Below, in pieces: positions 18,695 to 28,409 of a stretch of 64,000 nt of DNA. The notes under the pieces were generated by a model that worked only from the letters and a program-made list of their open reading frames with translations, searched no databases and was not told the origin of the DNA. The stretch spans positions 1,550,001-1,614,000 of the forward strand of contig NZ_CP031230.1 in the NCBI RefSeq assembly GCF_003351785.1. The letters are read 5' to 3'. How positions within the stretch are numbered: the first letter of the stretch is position 1; each line of letters begins with the position of its first letter. The position numbers were made by a program, and so were the translations under genes. This stretch comes from Sporosarcina sp. PTS2304 (GTDB lineage Bacteria > Bacillota > Bacilli > Bacillales_A > Planococcaceae).

Positions 18695-18945
18695 GACGAT
18701 CGACTCCGGGAGGATCAAGGACGACAGGCGTAACCCGCAGCGCTTGGGAGTCCGCCGCGTCCCCTCCAAAAAGCGTATCGTCTGGAAGCGCAAGCCGCAA
18801 GACAATAAAAGTCCACGGCACTCCATCCAATTGCGATCGCCACTATATCTCATTATCAAAAGCCGCATGCTTTGTGCTATCGCCTACCTCGATTTTAAAT
18901 GAATGAATTATACATATTATAGTTAATCAACAGTGGTATTTTATA
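18695..18945 (+). repeat. mosaic intergenic repeat, copy A2 (core plus tail)
   Basis: The first part (18697-18775) matches the core of the family (CGACTCC, GGAGGATCAAGG, GACAGGCGTAA, GAGTCCGCC). The second part is the tail module: AAGCGTATCGTCTGGAAGC, CAAGCCGCAAG, then an A/T-rich end with TTTTAAATGAATG and ATAGTTAATCAACAG. The tail recurs at 33415-33540 (reverse) and 42533-42668. No credible protein is encoded. Confidence 0.8.
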
Positions 18946-18966
18946 TTTTCACGCAATACGTACCCT

Positions 18967-19875
18967 TTAATTCCAAACATATGGTGTTTCTTGGTACACA
19001 TAGTAATTTAACCAGTTAGAAAATAGCAGATGAGTATGTGAACGCCATGTGTTTTTCGGCTTTTTCGTCGGATCATTGTCCGGGAAATAGTTTGCCGGCA
19101 CATCAATATCCAGACCTTTTTGTACATCTCGTGCATATTCATCGGCTAATGTACAGGCATCATATTCTAAATGACCCGTCACCATGATATGTCTCTCATC
19201 CTTTGATAATATGATGAATGCACCCGCTTCAGCCGATGAAGACAGTAGGAGTAAGTCAGGATGATTTTTGATTTCTTCAAGAGATACAGATGTATTCCGA
19301 GAATGCGGTGCAACAAACTCATCATTAAATCCTCTTGCCAAGTTGACAGTTGGATCAGTAATTTCATGTGAGAATACCCCTGAACACTTTTTCTCTAATT
19401 CAAATTTATCGATTCCATAATGATGATAAAGTGCTGCCTGCGCGCCCCAGCAAATGTGCAAAACAGACGTTACGTTTGTCTTCGTCCATTCCATAATTTC
19501 TACAAACTCTTTCCAATACACGACATCCTCAAAAGGCATAAGTTCAATCGGTGCCCCTGTAATGATCATTCCATCAAATCGACGGTTCTTAACGTGTTCA
19601 AATGTAGTGTAAAATGTCTCCAAATGCGTTTGACTAACATTCTTTGAAACATAAGTTGCGGTGTTCAAAAAGGTTACATTTATTTGTAACGGTGTATTTC
19701 CAAGTAAACGCAACAATTGTAATTCCGTTTTTTCTTTTTCAGGCATTAAATTTAAAATCAATATATTCATTGGACGTATATCTTGTGACCCCGCTCGTTC
19801 TTCATCCATTACGAAAATCTTCTCTTCTTTAAGTAATTCTCCTACTGGTAAATGTTTTGGTATATTAATCGGCAT
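18967..19875 (-). CDS. metA: homoserine O-acetyltransferase (MetA type)
   Basis: Acylates homoserine at the start of methionine synthesis. The 302-residue protein has catalytic Cys142 in [10 protein letters not shown] and the His/Glu pair in TGHLEYD. Residue 111 is Glu (TGAPIELMP); in characterised Bacillus MetA proteins Glu111 gives acetyl-CoA specificity, while Gly gives succinyl-CoA, so acetyl transfer is expected despite the old family name. Single gene under a SAM-I riboswitch, so excess methionine should shut it off. Confidence 0.95.
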   Translation of the reverse strand: MPINIPKHLPVGELLKEEKIFVMDEERAGSQDIRPMNILILNLMPEKEKTELQLLRLLGNTPLQINVTFLNTATYVSKNVSQTHLETFYTTFEHVKNRRFDGMIITGAPIELMPFEDVVYWKEFVEIMEWTKTNVTSVLHICWGAQAALYHHYGIDKFELEKKCSGVFSHEITDPTVNLARGFNDEFVAPHSRNTSVSLEEIKNHPDLLLLSSSAEAGAFIILSKDERHIMVTGHLEYDACTLADEYARDVQKGLDIDVPANYFPDNDPTKKPKNTWRSHTHLLFSNWLNYYVYQETPYVWN

Positions 19876-19916
19876 GTTTTTTCCCCCTTGGCTTTTCGTT
19901 TATTTAGTCTTTTACA

Positions 19917-19960
19917 ATAAAAAATACCCCTTCTCTTGTAGATAAGAAAATGAGGGTATT
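19917..19960 (-). terminator. riboswitch-controlled terminator of metA
   Basis: On the minus strand AATACCC and GGGTATT form the base of a long stem, with an inner CTTATCT-to-AGAGAAG region, followed by TTTTTTATT, between the SAM-I aptamer and metA. Confidence 0.85.
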
Positions 19961-19971
19961 TATACACTTTC

Positions 19972-20074
19972 CTTATCTCTCAAGAAAAAAATCTTGTTGG
20001 AGGTAGCACCTTCCTGTATGTACAGAGGTTGCTGAAGCGTCATCAGGCCAAATCCCTTAGCTTCTCTTGATAAG
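19972..20074 (-). promoter_or_regulatory. SAM-I (S-box) riboswitch
   Basis: Minus strand: P1 CTTATC / GATAAG; conserved AGGGATTTGGCCTGATGA, the CAGCAACC motif and GGTGCTACCTCC. SAM binding should favour the terminator just downstream and stop metA transcription. A promoter with TATACA, 16 bp, TATAAT lies upstream at 20149-20122. Confidence 0.94.
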
Positions 20075-20121
20075 TAATATGAAATTGTTTGGATAGCAAT
20101 TTGAAAGTTGATTTATTGAGT

Positions 20122-20149
20122 ATTATAACATTAATAAACTAATTGTATA
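20122..20149 (-). promoter_or_regulatory. metA promoter
   Basis: Minus strand TATACA (20149-20144), 16 bp, TATAAT (20127-20122), about 50 bases before the SAM aptamer. Confidence 0.6.
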
Positions 20150-20190
20150 GAGTAATTATCAAATAGTTCAGTAGATTACATACTTTCAAA

Positions 20191-20218
20191 TTGTAGATAG
20201 TAAAAAATTGTGTATAAT
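20191..20218 (+). promoter_or_regulatory. promoter of the AbrB-like gene
   Basis: TTGTAG (20191-20196), 16 bp, TATAAT (20213-20218), 36 bases before the ATG. Confidence 0.7.
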
Positions 20219-20253
20219 AGGAATTAACAACTACTTTTTTCAAGGAGGACGCC

Positions 20254-20523
20254 ATGAAGTCTTTAGGTATTGTTCGAAAGGTTGACCATCTCGGCCGTAT
20301 CGTAATTCCGAAAGAACTTAGAAAGTCTTTGCTGATAGACAAAGGGGATCCAATTGAAATATTTGCCGAAGATGATCGAATTATTTTAAGAAAGTATCAG
20401 GTGAACAGAGCGTGTTTCATCACTGGCGAAGTGTTGAACGAAAACAAGGAATTGTCCAATGGGTTATTCATTAGTCCTGAAGGTGCTAAAATTCTTTTGA
20501 AAGAACTAGATGATCTCGCGTGA
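20254..20523 (+). CDS. AbrB/Abh-type transition-state regulator
   Basis: An 89-residue DNA-binding protein. The N-terminal AbrB swapped-hairpin domain is GIVRKVDHLGRIVIPKELRK (residues 5-24), with the family's RxxxxLGRIVIP signature. The C-terminal half (about 55-89) resembles the AbrB multimerisation region, with CFITGEV and GLFISPEGAK. AbrB and Abh in B. subtilis repress post-exponential genes; which paralogue this is cannot be told. ATG follows AAGGAGG. Monocistronic with its own terminator. Confidence 0.9.
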   Translation: MKSLGIVRKVDHLGRIVIPKELRKSLLIDKGDPIEIFAEDDRIILRKYQVNRACFITGEVLNENKELSNGLFISPEGAKILLKELDDLA

Positions 20524-20571
20524 TTCACTAGAAGCAACGAACAATTTACTTTTGACGTAGTAAATAAGAAG

Positions 20572-20610
20572 AAAATGCATGAAGGAAAATCCCTCATGCA
20601 TTTTCTATTT
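20572..20610 (+). terminator. terminator of the AbrB-like gene
   Basis: AAAATGCATGA / TCATGCATTTT stem, usable by both converging genes. Confidence 0.8.
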
Positions 20611-20623
20611 GTTTCCTAAGCTT

Positions 20624-20935
20624 TTACAGATTGTTGATAAATTCTTCTATTTCTTCTTTTGTTTTTCGATTTTTACTTACGAATCGTCCAGTCTCTCGTC
20701 CTTTACTAAAAGAGATAAAACTAGGGATTCCAAAAATATCAAGTTCGCTGCATAAGTCAATAAACTTATCACGATCCACCGAGATGAATTCAAACTCTGA
20801 GAACTCTGTTTCTAATGTCGGTAGAAACGGTTCAATTACTCTGCAATCAGGACACCAGTCGGCAGTAAATAAGAATAGGATACGTTCTTCATTTTTTAGT
20901 TGCTCAAATTGTTCAAGAGATTCTAATGTTTTCAT
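20624..20935 (-). CDS. thioredoxin-like protein (YtpP-like)
   Basis: A 103-residue thioredoxin fold. The redox motif is CPDC in FTADWCPDCRVIEPF (about residues 23-37) and the cis-proline lies in FGIPSFISF. YtpP-type proteins of Bacillales have the same CPDC active site and size. ATG 20935 is chosen because AAGGAG lies just upstream; a start 12 codons earlier lacks one. A disulfide-reductase role in the cytoplasm is inferred from family only. Confidence 0.88.
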   Translation of the reverse strand: MKTLESLEQFEQLKNEERILFLFTADWCPDCRVIEPFLPTLETEFSEFEFISVDRDKFIDLCSELDIFGIPSFISFSKGRETGRFVSKNRKTKEEIEEFINNL

Positions 20936-21142
20936 GTAAAACACTCCTTCTTGTGAATAGTATAAGTCCACTATAACACTGTATCTTCTATTTCTTCGCG
21001 TTAGACGACTTAGGCTAATTACTCTATCTATTTTTTAAAACTTATCTTTTCTGTAGTTTCAACGGTAAAACACGAACGTTCACAATAAATTCAATATTTT
21101 ATGTTCGTATTTGATAGTTTTTCATTTTTATTGGAAAAGTAA

Positions 21143-21170
21143 TTGACAATAACTTTTGACGTGTTATGAT
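21143..21170 (+). promoter_or_regulatory. serA promoter
   Basis: TTGACA (21143-21148), 16 bp, TATGAT (21165-21170), upstream of the T-box leader. Confidence 0.75.
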
Positions 21171-21177
21171 TAGTTCT

Positions 21178-21446
21178 AAATTTAATACATGTAAAACAAT
21201 TTTGACGAAGACTTACCTTCCCAAATAGGAATTTTTTAGAGAGCTGATGACTTGGTGCGAATCAGTAAATTCTTGGGATGGCGGCACTTCTGAATTGATT
21301 GGCTGAATTTTAGTAGGCTAATTCGTCTCATGCACGTTACGCATGCTGAATGAAGGCTGCTTTGGCAGCAAAACAAGGGTGGTACCGCGTTAGTTTATCG
21401 AGCTTTTCGCCCCTTACGTATGTAAGGGGTGGAAGGCTTTTTTATT
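21178..21446 (+). promoter_or_regulatory. T-box leader of serA with terminator
   Basis: Contains the stem I motif AGAGAGCTGATGACTTGGTG, a closing helix GACGAA / TTCGTC, the antiterminator T-box AAGGGTGGTACCGCG (21374-21388), and a terminator CGCCCCTTAC / GTAAGGGGTG followed by TTTTTT. Uncharged cognate tRNA should stabilise the antiterminator and allow serA expression. Serine is the expected amino acid from the gene, but I could not assign the specifier codon with confidence. Confidence 0.92.
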
Positions 21447-21546
21447 TTATACAAAAGGAGGTTGCACGTACTTACATAAACGCTCGATTGCATGCAGTTC
21501 TTATTAAAAAATCCAATTCAAACAACCGAAGGAGAGAATGATTAAC

Positions 21547-23133
21547 ATGGCTTTTAAAGTACTTATTAGTGATCCACTTAGTGAAGACGGTATTTTCCCA
21601 TTACGACAAGCAGAAGGTTTTGAAATTGTTATGGACACAGACTTATCACCTGATCAGCTGAAAGACCGTATTAAAGGTTTCGACGCGCTACTCGTACGTA
21701 GTCAAACTACGGTCACGAAGGAATTATTAGAAGCAGCAGATCAATTAAAAATTATTGGTCGTGCAGGTGTAGGTGTGGACAATATTGATTTAGACGCCGC
21801 TACTGAAAAAGGAATTATCGTTGTCAACGCTCCTGACGGAAACACAAACTCAGCCGCTGAACATACAGTTGCAATGATGATGTCAATGGCGCGTAAAATC
21901 CCTCAAGCATTTAATTCATTGAAAAACAATAAATGGGATAGAAAATCATTCCTTGGAGTAGAGTTAAAAAACAAAACACTAGGGATCATCGGACTCGGGC
22001 GTATTGGTGCTGAAGTAGCAAGACGTGCAAAAGGACAGCGTATGAATGTAATTGCGTTCGACCCATTCTTAACAGAAGATATCGCTAAAAAACTAGGCAT
22101 TGAAATTGGTACAGTGGACGAAGTATTAGTCGCTGCTGACTTCATCACAGTTCACACGCCATTGCTAAAAGAAACACGCAGAATGATCAATAAAGAAGCA
22201 TTCGAAAAAATGAAAGACGGCGTTCAAATTATTAACTGTGCACGCGGTGGAATCATCGACGAAGATGCTCTGTATGATGCAATCGTCTCTGGTAAAGTAG
22301 CGGGTGCTGCCCTTGACGTATTTGAGAAAGAACCTTTCTTAGACCATAAATTATTGACGCTTCCAGAAGTAATCGCGACTCCACACTTAGGTGCGAGCAC
22401 ATTCGAAGCACAAGAGTCTGTTGCTGTTGATGTTAGCCGTGACGTAGTAAACTTCTTAACGATTGGATCTGTGCGCAACCCAGTGAACTTGCCATCTGTA
22501 TCTCGTGATGTATTGGCTAAAATCGAGCCTTTCTTCGATCTAACTGAAAAACTTGGTATGTTTTTATCACAAATTCAAAACTCTGTTATTAACGAGATTA
22601 ACATTCAATATGCAGGGGAATTAGCTAATTACGACGTTCGTGCATTGACTCGCAACACTGTAAAAGGTTTATTAAAGCGTAATTTAGGCGAAACAGTTAA
22701 TGATGTAAACGCAAAGCTATTAGCCGATCGTTACGGCATTAAAGTAAACGAACAAAAAACTACTACTGGTAAAGGATTCTTAAACTTAATCACAGTAGAA
22801 ATTGTCACAACAAAAGGTATTCGTAAAGTTGCTGGTACCCTTCTTAACGGTTTAGGGCCACGTATTGTAAAAGTTGATGATTACGTTGTGGATGCTATTC
22901 CAAAAGGTCACTTATTATTCATCCGTCACATTGACCAACCAGGTGCAATTGGCCGTGTAGGAACTTTGCTCGCAGATGAAAACATTAATATTGCAGCGAT
23001 GCAAGTAGGACGTTCTGCTGAAGGCGGAGGCGCAATTATGATGTTAACTGTCGATCATCACGTAGAATCTTCTTCAATCAAACGAATTAAAGAAGTACAA
23101 AATATTCACGATGCAAAAGCAATTGACCTATAA
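21547..23133 (+). CDS. serA: D-3-phosphoglycerate dehydrogenase
   Basis: First step of serine synthesis, NAD-dependent oxidation of 3-phosphoglycerate. About 528 residues: substrate domain, NAD Rossmann motif [12 protein letters not shown], catalytic Arg in INCARGG and His in TPHLGAST, then an ASB domain and a C-terminal ACT domain ([19 protein letters not shown]). This is the long form with possible serine feedback. Two starts three codons apart are available (21538 and 21547) behind GGAGAG; I prefer [10 protein letters not shown] by family similarity. Controlled by a T-box leader. Confidence 0.96.
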   Translation: MAFKVLISDPLSEDGIFPLRQAEGFEIVMDTDLSPDQLKDRIKGFDALLVRSQTTVTKELLEAADQLKIIGRAGVGVDNIDLDAATEKGIIVVNAPDGNTNSAAEHTVAMMMSMARKIPQAFNSLKNNKWDRKSFLGVELKNKTLGIIGLGRIGAEVARRAKGQRMNVIAFDPFLTEDIAKKLGIEIGTVDEVLVAADFITVHTPLLKETRRMINKEAFEKMKDGVQIINCARGGIIDEDALYDAIVSGKVAGAALDVFEKEPFLDHKLLTLPEVIATPHLGASTFEAQESVAVDVSRDVVNFLTIGSVRNPVNLPSVSRDVLAKIEPFFDLTEKLGMFLSQIQNSVINEINIQYAGELANYDVRALTRNTVKGLLKRNLGETVNDVNAKLLADRYGIKVNEQKTTTGKGFLNLITVEIVTTKGIRKVAGTLLNGLGPRIVKVDDYVVDAIPKGHLLFIRHIDQPGAIGRVGTLLADENINIAAMQVGRSAEGGGAIMMLTVDHHVESSSIKRIKEVQNIHDAKAIDL

Positions 23134-23140
23134 GAATTCA

Positions 23141-23176
23141 AAAAACCAGCTGATTTCCTTTATCAGCTGGGTTTTC
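23141..23176. terminator. serA terminator
   Basis: ACCAGCTGAT / ATCAGCTGGG stem followed by TTTT, shared with the convergent gene. Confidence 0.8.
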
Positions 23177-23621
23177 ACTCTCTTTTAACGAAGAAGTCGA
23201 AGCCCATGGCAGTGACAATACCGAACACTAAGCACCATAACGCAATACTGACAGCTGACCAAATTGCAGTGGTCGCTTTATTCGCACCGAAAACAAGACC
23301 GATAAAAGCTGCGATATGCGTACCTATTAGAATAGGACCAGCCAGTGTCAAAACCGGCAAACCATATGTATTCATAATCTTTTCACCTTGTTGACGACGT
23401 TTCGATTCTCCTGATCCTTTTTTCTTGTTTCTACGTTCTATCCAATCCTTAACTTGTTGAAAGCCAATAATTAGAAGAAGTACAGTTAACATATTACCTG
23501 CGAACGAAAGAATAACTACCCAAACAGGTGATAATCCTCTAATAATGCCTAAAGGAATCACAAGCATTATTTCAATCCAAGGTATAGCAGCACCTAAAAA
23601 AACTAGAAAATATTCCAGCAC
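23175..23621 (-). CDS. COG2426 small multidrug-export-type membrane protein
   Basis: A 148-residue protein of the Sm_multidrug_ex (COG2426) family, with hydrophobic spans at about residues 3-25, 32-54, 88-110 and 116-140 and a basic cytoplasmic loop (ERRNKKKGSGESKRRQQG). The PWIEIMLVIPLGI segment is characteristic. The drug-export label comes from family naming; transport has little support. It starts behind GGAGGGAT. Monocistronic. Confidence 0.85.
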   Translation of the reverse strand: MLEYFLVFLGAAIPWIEIMLVIPLGIIRGLSPVWVVILSFAGNMLTVLLLIIGFQQVKDWIERRNKKKGSGESKRRQQGEKIMNTYGLPVLTLAGPILIGTHIAAFIGLVFGANKATTAIWSAVSIALWCLVFGIVTAMGFDFFVKRE

Positions 23622-23668
23622 GTTATCCCTCCTATCGTAGTAATCTGCTAAAATCAGTATAGCAGAAC

Positions 23669-23706
23669 GTAAAACCGATGAGGAAAACTTCCCTCATCGG
23701 TTTTGC
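23669..23706 (-). terminator. terminator of the HAD gene
   Basis: AAAACCGATGAGG / CCTCATCGGTTTT stem; it overlaps the last codons of the HAD gene. Confidence 0.85.
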
Positions 23707-24488
23707 AATTCGTCTAATAGTGGAATAAGTTCAGTTAAATTTTTAATTTCATATGTTGGCTTTACTTCCTCACTCGGTGCCTTATTCTCACGGTTAATCC
23801 AAACATTTTTCATTCCTACGCGATTAGAACCTAGAATGTCTGTCATTAAGTTATCACCGATCATTAGAGCTTCTTCAGGCTGTATTTTACACGTATCAAG
23901 TACATGTTGGAAAATAGTAGCGTCAGGTTTTCCTTTGCCAAATGCGCCTGAAACGATAATATGATCAAAATATGGCGGAATTTCTGGTGATATCGTCAAC
24001 TTAATTTGTTGCAGACTAGGTGATCCATTGGTCAGCAAAACCAATTGATATGTTCCTTTCAACTGATCGAGTACTTCATATGTTTCATCATATATAAACG
24101 GATGATTTTTACGTTCTTTTGGAAATACTTCTGCTAGTTCCCTGCCGAACACCTCATCGTCTACCCCCAACTTTTTCAGCCCACGAATCCATGCCTCTTT
24201 TTGATATCCTGGTACAATCTCTTTCATCTTCTGGAATTCTTCACCTTCATCATCAAAGACTCCCCAAAGTCCCTCAAATGGATTAATCCCGATATTCTGT
24301 GTATGCGGAAATGTTTCGTATGTAGCATACAATTCCCTTGCTTCTTGACGTACTGCATGTTCTAATTCCGCAGGATTCACTCCCGTTTTCTTCGTCGCAT
24401 ACTCACATGTTTTCTGAAAAGCCATCGCAATACTTTTTGCATCCCAAATTAATGTGTCATCTAAATCGAAAATTAGCGTTTTAATCAT
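23694..24488 (-). CDS. HAD hydrolase, subfamily IA (YsaA-like)
   Basis: A 264-residue phosphatase-type protein. Motif I is FDLDDTLI (residues 7-14), motif II is LLTNGSP, the motif III lysine is in GKGKPD, and motif IV is MIGDNLMTDILG. The large helical cap between motifs I and II fits the C1-cap IA group such as B. subtilis YsaA. Substrate unknown. It lies close to serA, so a link to phosphoserine is a guess without direct support. Confidence 0.86.
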   Translation of the reverse strand: MIKTLIFDLDDTLIWDAKSIAMAFQKTCEYATKKTGVNPAELEHAVRQEARELYATYETFPHTQNIGINPFEGLWGVFDDEGEEFQKMKEIVPGYQKEAWIRGLKKLGVDDEVFGRELAEVFPKERKNHPFIYDETYEVLDQLKGTYQLVLLTNGSPSLQQIKLTISPEIPPYFDHIIVSGAFGKGKPDATIFQHVLDTCKIQPEEALMIGDNLMTDILGSNRVGMKNVWINRENKAPSEEVKPTYEIKNLTELIPLLDELQNR

Positions 24489-24665
24489 TTCATCCTACCC
24501 TTCATGAACATAATTTTATACTTAAATCCAAATTCTATTATACACATGAATCCAATAATTTGTTAGGTAGCTAACTACTGTTTATAGGTCTTGAGTACTT
24601 TTTCATTATTTTGTGCATATATCACAACGAGGATGGGAATCTATTAGATAGGAGGTGAGCTGAAT

Positions 24666-25214
24666 TTGGCACAACATTATTTTATCGGCATCTCCATTGC
24701 CCAAAACGTAGTCGACATCGCTGAACATTTTAGAGAGACCTATCAGTTACGAGAGAAATATAAAGTTATTCCACACGCCGAAGACTTGCACATAACAATG
24801 CGATATATTGGCGAGTTACGCGATGATCACAAAGCGTCCCTTTCATATGAGTTAGGTAAAATTGCCAAAGATCATACTTGTTTTACTACGTCCATCACAG
24901 GGTTGTCTTTTTTCGGATCACCGTCAGGACCGCGAGTTGTATTTTTGTCAGTCGATGCCGTCAGCGCACTCTGTGATTTACAGCGGCGAATCGCCAGACG
25001 AACAGAAAAAATAGTAGGACTAGAACGGTCAATTCGATTCCTTCCGCATATTACTATTGCAAAGAAGCGTAAAATATTGGATAAAATGCAATTTATTAAA
25101 GAAGTGATCCCACCAGTTCCAATAGAGATCAATGGGTTTACATTATTCGCTATTCATCCAGGAAAAAGTCCATCTTATGAAACCATTATGTACTTTCCAT
25201 TGAAAAAGAGCTGA
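24666..25214 (+). CDS. thpR: RNA 2',3'-cyclic phosphodiesterase (ThpR)
   Basis: 2H-phosphoesterase of the LigT family, formerly called 2'-5' RNA ligase. It opens 2',3'-cyclic phosphates to 2'-phosphates. The two catalytic HxTx motifs are HITM near residue 42 and HITI near residue 128. It begins at UUG behind AGGAGGTGA. 182 residues, full length. Single gene with a terminator overlapping its stop. Physiological RNA substrates are not known. Confidence 0.92.
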   Translation: MAQHYFIGISIAQNVVDIAEHFRETYQLREKYKVIPHAEDLHITMRYIGELRDDHKASLSYELGKIAKDHTCFTTSITGLSFFGSPSGPRVVFLSVDAVSALCDLQRRIARRTEKIVGLERSIRFLPHITIAKKRKILDKMQFIKEVIPPVPIEINGFTLFAIHPGKSPSYETIMYFPLKKS

Positions 25215-25239
25215 TTGTTTTTCACAATCAGCTCTTTTA
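25205..25239. terminator. bidirectional terminator
   Basis: AAAGAGCTGATTGT / ACAATCAGCTCTTT stem between convergent thpR and the chemoreceptor gene. Confidence 0.9.
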
Positions 25240-25250
25240 CTATGTACTTT

Positions 25251-26939
25251 TTACACTTTAAAGCGTCCCATATCGCTTTGAAGTTGTTCCGCCAATTGCG
25301 CTAATGTTTGCGAACTAGATGTAATTTCTTCGTTGGCTGCTAGTTGTTGTTCCGTTGCAGCGCTTGTTGACTGAGCTTCGGCTGATGCATGGATCGCCAA
25401 CTCCTCAACTTGTCTTGCACCAACCGCAACTTCATCTGTCATCGCACGTATTTCTTCAATGGCAGATGATACAGTAGCTATTTTCCCACTAACATCTGAT
25501 GTAGCTAGTTCAATTTCCTCGAAAATCGAATTCGTCTTTCTTGTAGAAATTAAACCTTCTTCCACACGTTTATGACCTTCATCTGTACTTTCCACCACTT
25601 GAGAAACATCGTCAATAATCGTATCGACCATTCGTCCAATTTCTTCTGTCGATCGTTTCGATTGTTCTGCTAAATTTCTAACTTCTTCAGCGACTACCGC
25701 AAAGCCTTTACCGTGTTCTCCCGCACGTGCTGCCTCAATCGCTGCGTTAAGCGCAAGTAAATTGGTTTGTTCTGCAATTGCGGTAATAATAGAAGTGACA
25801 TTACGTATATTTGCGGTATGTTTAGCCATTTCATTAATCGTTACGATAGAACCACTGATCGTTTCATTGATATAATTCATTTGATTAGTCGTTTCGTTCA
25901 TTAAAGAAGAGCCTTCTTGAACTAAACGTGCAACGTCCTCTGACGAACTCAACATTTCTTCGTTATCGTGTGTAATAACGTCTATCGCAGTCACCATCTC
26001 TTCCATAGAAGCAGTCGATTGATTAACGATTTGCGATTGTTTTTCACTTGTTTGTAAATTCTTCTCTGAAATTTCTGCAACCATTTCAGAAGCCGCTAAA
26101 CTTTCTTCTGAACTTGCAGATAATTCTTCTGATTGGACAGCTAGTTGTATGGCTGAATCCCGTGCACGTTGGATAATCCCCCTTAAATCCTCTACCATCG
26201 CATTCAGCGCTGTAGCCATATCACCAATCTCATCTTGATTTTTAATCGATACTTGTTCAATAGCAAAGTTGCCATTAGAAACTTCCCCTAATGCATCCGT
26301 CATTCGTCTGACTGGCCCACTAATCAAGCGACTGATAATAAGTGTAATGATAATACTTGCTATAATTCCTACAATAATTAATCCGATCATGACTAGATTT
26401 GCGTTTTTCGTATATCGCTTTAACTCTGTAGATGCAATTTCTTGTTGATTCTTTTGGTAATCAATCATCTTTTGTATATTTTCAGAAATATCCGTTTGGT
26501 ATTTTGCCCCATTCTTCCCTATTTGCAAAACTACCTCTTCATTGCCTGCTTTTTTTTCTGCTATAATCTTTTGCAGGAATTCGTTATACTTATTTTCAGC
26601 TTCACGGATTTCCGCAATAGTGCTTTTCATCGTTGGATTATGTATAATCTTGTCTAATTCATCCAAGCGATCTTGGATGTGTTGTTGCGTAGTTTCAAGT
26701 TGATTTAAGTACTCTTCACTACCATAGAGCATATATCCTCTAATACTTGTAGCCAAAAAGTTTTGATTACTTTGTTGTTGCTCAAGTAAAACTACTTTGT
26801 ACATACGATCATCGATTAAGAAACGATACTTTTCATTGACATTTTTTAAAGATAAAACACCTACTGCGCCGACCAATATCATGATTACCCCAACACTTAA
26901 AAAACCAGTCCATAACTTTCTCCCCACGGTGAATCTCAA
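25251..26939 (-). CDS. methyl-accepting chemotaxis protein with extracytoplasmic four-helix sensor
   Basis: About 562 residues. TM1 at about 10-32, a periplasm-like helical sensor (4HB_MCP type, about 33-175), TM2 at about 180-203, HAMP, then the long signalling coiled coil with the hairpin tip [21 protein letters not shown] 26939 ([13 protein letters not shown]) with GGGAGAGG six bases upstream is preferred over an ATG 14 codons earlier. Ligand unknown. No CheW- or CheA-binding partner genes are nearby. Confidence 0.93.
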   Translation of the reverse strand: MRFTVGRKLWTGFLSVGVIMILVGAVGVLSLKNVNEKYRFLIDDRMYKVVLLEQQQSNQNFLATSIRGYMLYGSEEYLNQLETTQQHIQDRLDELDKIIHNPTMKSTIAEIREAENKYNEFLQKIIAEKKAGNEEVVLQIGKNGAKYQTDISENIQKMIDYQKNQQEIASTELKRYTKNANLVMIGLIIVGIIASIIITLIISRLISGPVRRMTDALGEVSNGNFAIEQVSIKNQDEIGDMATALNAMVEDLRGIIQRARDSAIQLAVQSEELSASSEESLAASEMVAEISEKNLQTSEKQSQIVNQSTASMEEMVTAIDVITHDNEEMLSSSEDVARLVQEGSSLMNETTNQMNYINETISGSIVTINEMAKHTANIRNVTSIITAIAEQTNLLALNAAIEAARAGEHGKGFAVVAEEVRNLAEQSKRSTEEIGRMVDTIIDDVSQVVESTDEGHKRVEEGLISTRKTNSIFEEIELATSDVSGKIATVSSAIEEIRAMTDEVAVGARQVEELAIHASAEAQSTSAATEQQLAANEEITSSSQTLAQLAEQLQSDMGRFKV

Positions 26940-27328
26940 ATTTTCCCTCTCCCTTATGTATTTCCGCGAATATTTATTCATGTACTGCCAAGCCTTTATT
27001 ATTATATCGCAAGTATTGTTCAGGGTATACTGATAGTGCTAGTAAAGAAGAAAAACAGAACCTTTCACATACAAATATGTTTGTTTTATATAGTTTTAAA
27101 TATTCATAGTAAATTAGGTAATTATGTAAAAATATTATAACTTTCAATTAGTCGCTTATACCTAAAGACATTTTTAATCTTTTGATTCACTTATTTTCCA
27201 TTTAGACTATGTTTGGTTTTCGTGTATAGTAGTAACAAATGTTATCATGGTAACTTTATATTCAACTGATACGCTCATCATTTAACAATGGTTACGATTC
27301 ACAGTATAACTGAAAGGAAAAGATCATC
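26940..27328. other. divergent intergenic region
   Basis: About 390 A/T-rich bases between the chemoreceptor and AEC carrier genes. A small palindrome GTTATCATGGTAAC lies near 27241 and a related half-site ATGGTTAC near 27289. I see no ORF, riboswitch or repeat-family copy. Confidence 0.45.
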
Positions 27329-28234
27329 TTGGAACTTTTTCATATTATCGCACCCGTACTTTTTATTTTTTTTATTGGCTTTATCGGACAAAAATTTCTT
27401 TCATTTGATATCAAAACTATATCAACTGCAGCGTTATATTTACTCTCCCCTTTTCTAGCATTCCGTACATTTTATACAAATGAGCTGGATCAAACGTATT
27501 TATACATTGCAGCATTCGCAGTTATCTTAACTATTGTATTGTTTGTAATAGTCTGGATAATGGCTAGTACGATGAAGGCTTCCCGCTCTGAAAGGTCTGC
27601 TATGATACTAAGCGGCGTTTTTATGAATAGCGGAAATTATGGAGTTCCTGTCGTACTGTTTGCATTTGGTAATGAAGCATTCAATTATGGTGTTATCATG
27701 ATGGTATTCCAATCTATTTTAATGAATTCAATCGGTATTTTCTTCGCATCTATTGGAGGGGATACGAATGCTACATGGAAGGATTCTATGCAGCGTGTAA
27801 TAAGAATGCCATTAATCTACGCAGCTATTTTAGGCATTATTTTTCAATTAACTTCCATTACGTTACCTAATTCGTTAATGCAAGGAGTCGATTTAATTGC
27901 CGATGCCGCCATACCAGTTGTTATGTTAGTTTTAGGTATGCAGTTGGCTGTGATTGCACATAAACGCGTTGCATATCGCTATGTTACTGTAGTTTCATTT
28001 ATACGTATGGTTTTATCCCCTATACTCGCGGTAGGCATTTTACTGTTTCTCCCCGTCAATGACTTACTGAAAGCTGTGCTAATCATTCAGGCAGCTATGC
28101 CGAGCGCAGCGAATACAACCATGTTTGCATTACAATTCGGCACAGAACCTGACTTAGTTTCTTTCACTACATTACTCACTACATTGCTGAGTCTATTCAC
28201 TATACCTATCGTTCTATTTTTCGTCATGAACTAA
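27329..28234 (+). CDS. AEC-family (auxin efflux carrier-like) transporter
   Basis: A 301-residue integral membrane protein with about ten spans in two bundles of five. GVFMNSGNYGVPVVLFAFG (about 95-113) is the conserved crossover region of the first bundle, and MPSAANTTMFALQFG that of the second. Bacterial AEC proteins carry organic acids such as malate or malonate; the plant-hormone name is historical. Starts at UUG behind AAAGG. Substrate unknown; no operon partner. Confidence 0.88.
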   Translation: MELFHIIAPVLFIFFIGFIGQKFLSFDIKTISTAALYLLSPFLAFRTFYTNELDQTYLYIAAFAVILTIVLFVIVWIMASTMKASRSERSAMILSGVFMNSGNYGVPVVLFAFGNEAFNYGVIMMVFQSILMNSIGIFFASIGGDTNATWKDSMQRVIRMPLIYAAILGIIFQLTSITLPNSLMQGVDLIADAAIPVVMLVLGMQLAVIAHKRVAYRYVTVVSFIRMVLSPILAVGILLFLPVNDLLKAVLIIQAAMPSAANTTMFALQFGTEPDLVSFTTLLTTLLSLFTIPIVLFFVMN

Positions 28235-28409
28235 CAAAAAATAGATAAAAATTTTCTACTCACCACAATGGTATTTTTTTTGGTTTTCTAGTATACTATA
28301 ATTTCATGACCTTGAGAGATGTACTCAAGGCGTTATTACGTTTTATACAGACTTTTAGTAAGTAAAATTATAGATAAATGTAGATTGAAGCAGTTAGGAC
28401 GTGGTACTC

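Noticed and set aside
18079-18902. Several open frames on both strands
   Set aside because: They follow the repeat family, change frame between copies and have no proper ribosome-binding site.
21204-21330. Serine specifier codon in stem I of the serA T-box
   Set aside because: More than one alignment of the specifier loop is possible by eye, so none is claimed.
21350-21541. Open frame of 63 codons before serA
   Set aside because: It lies on the T-box antiterminator and terminator; the leader structure explains the sequence.
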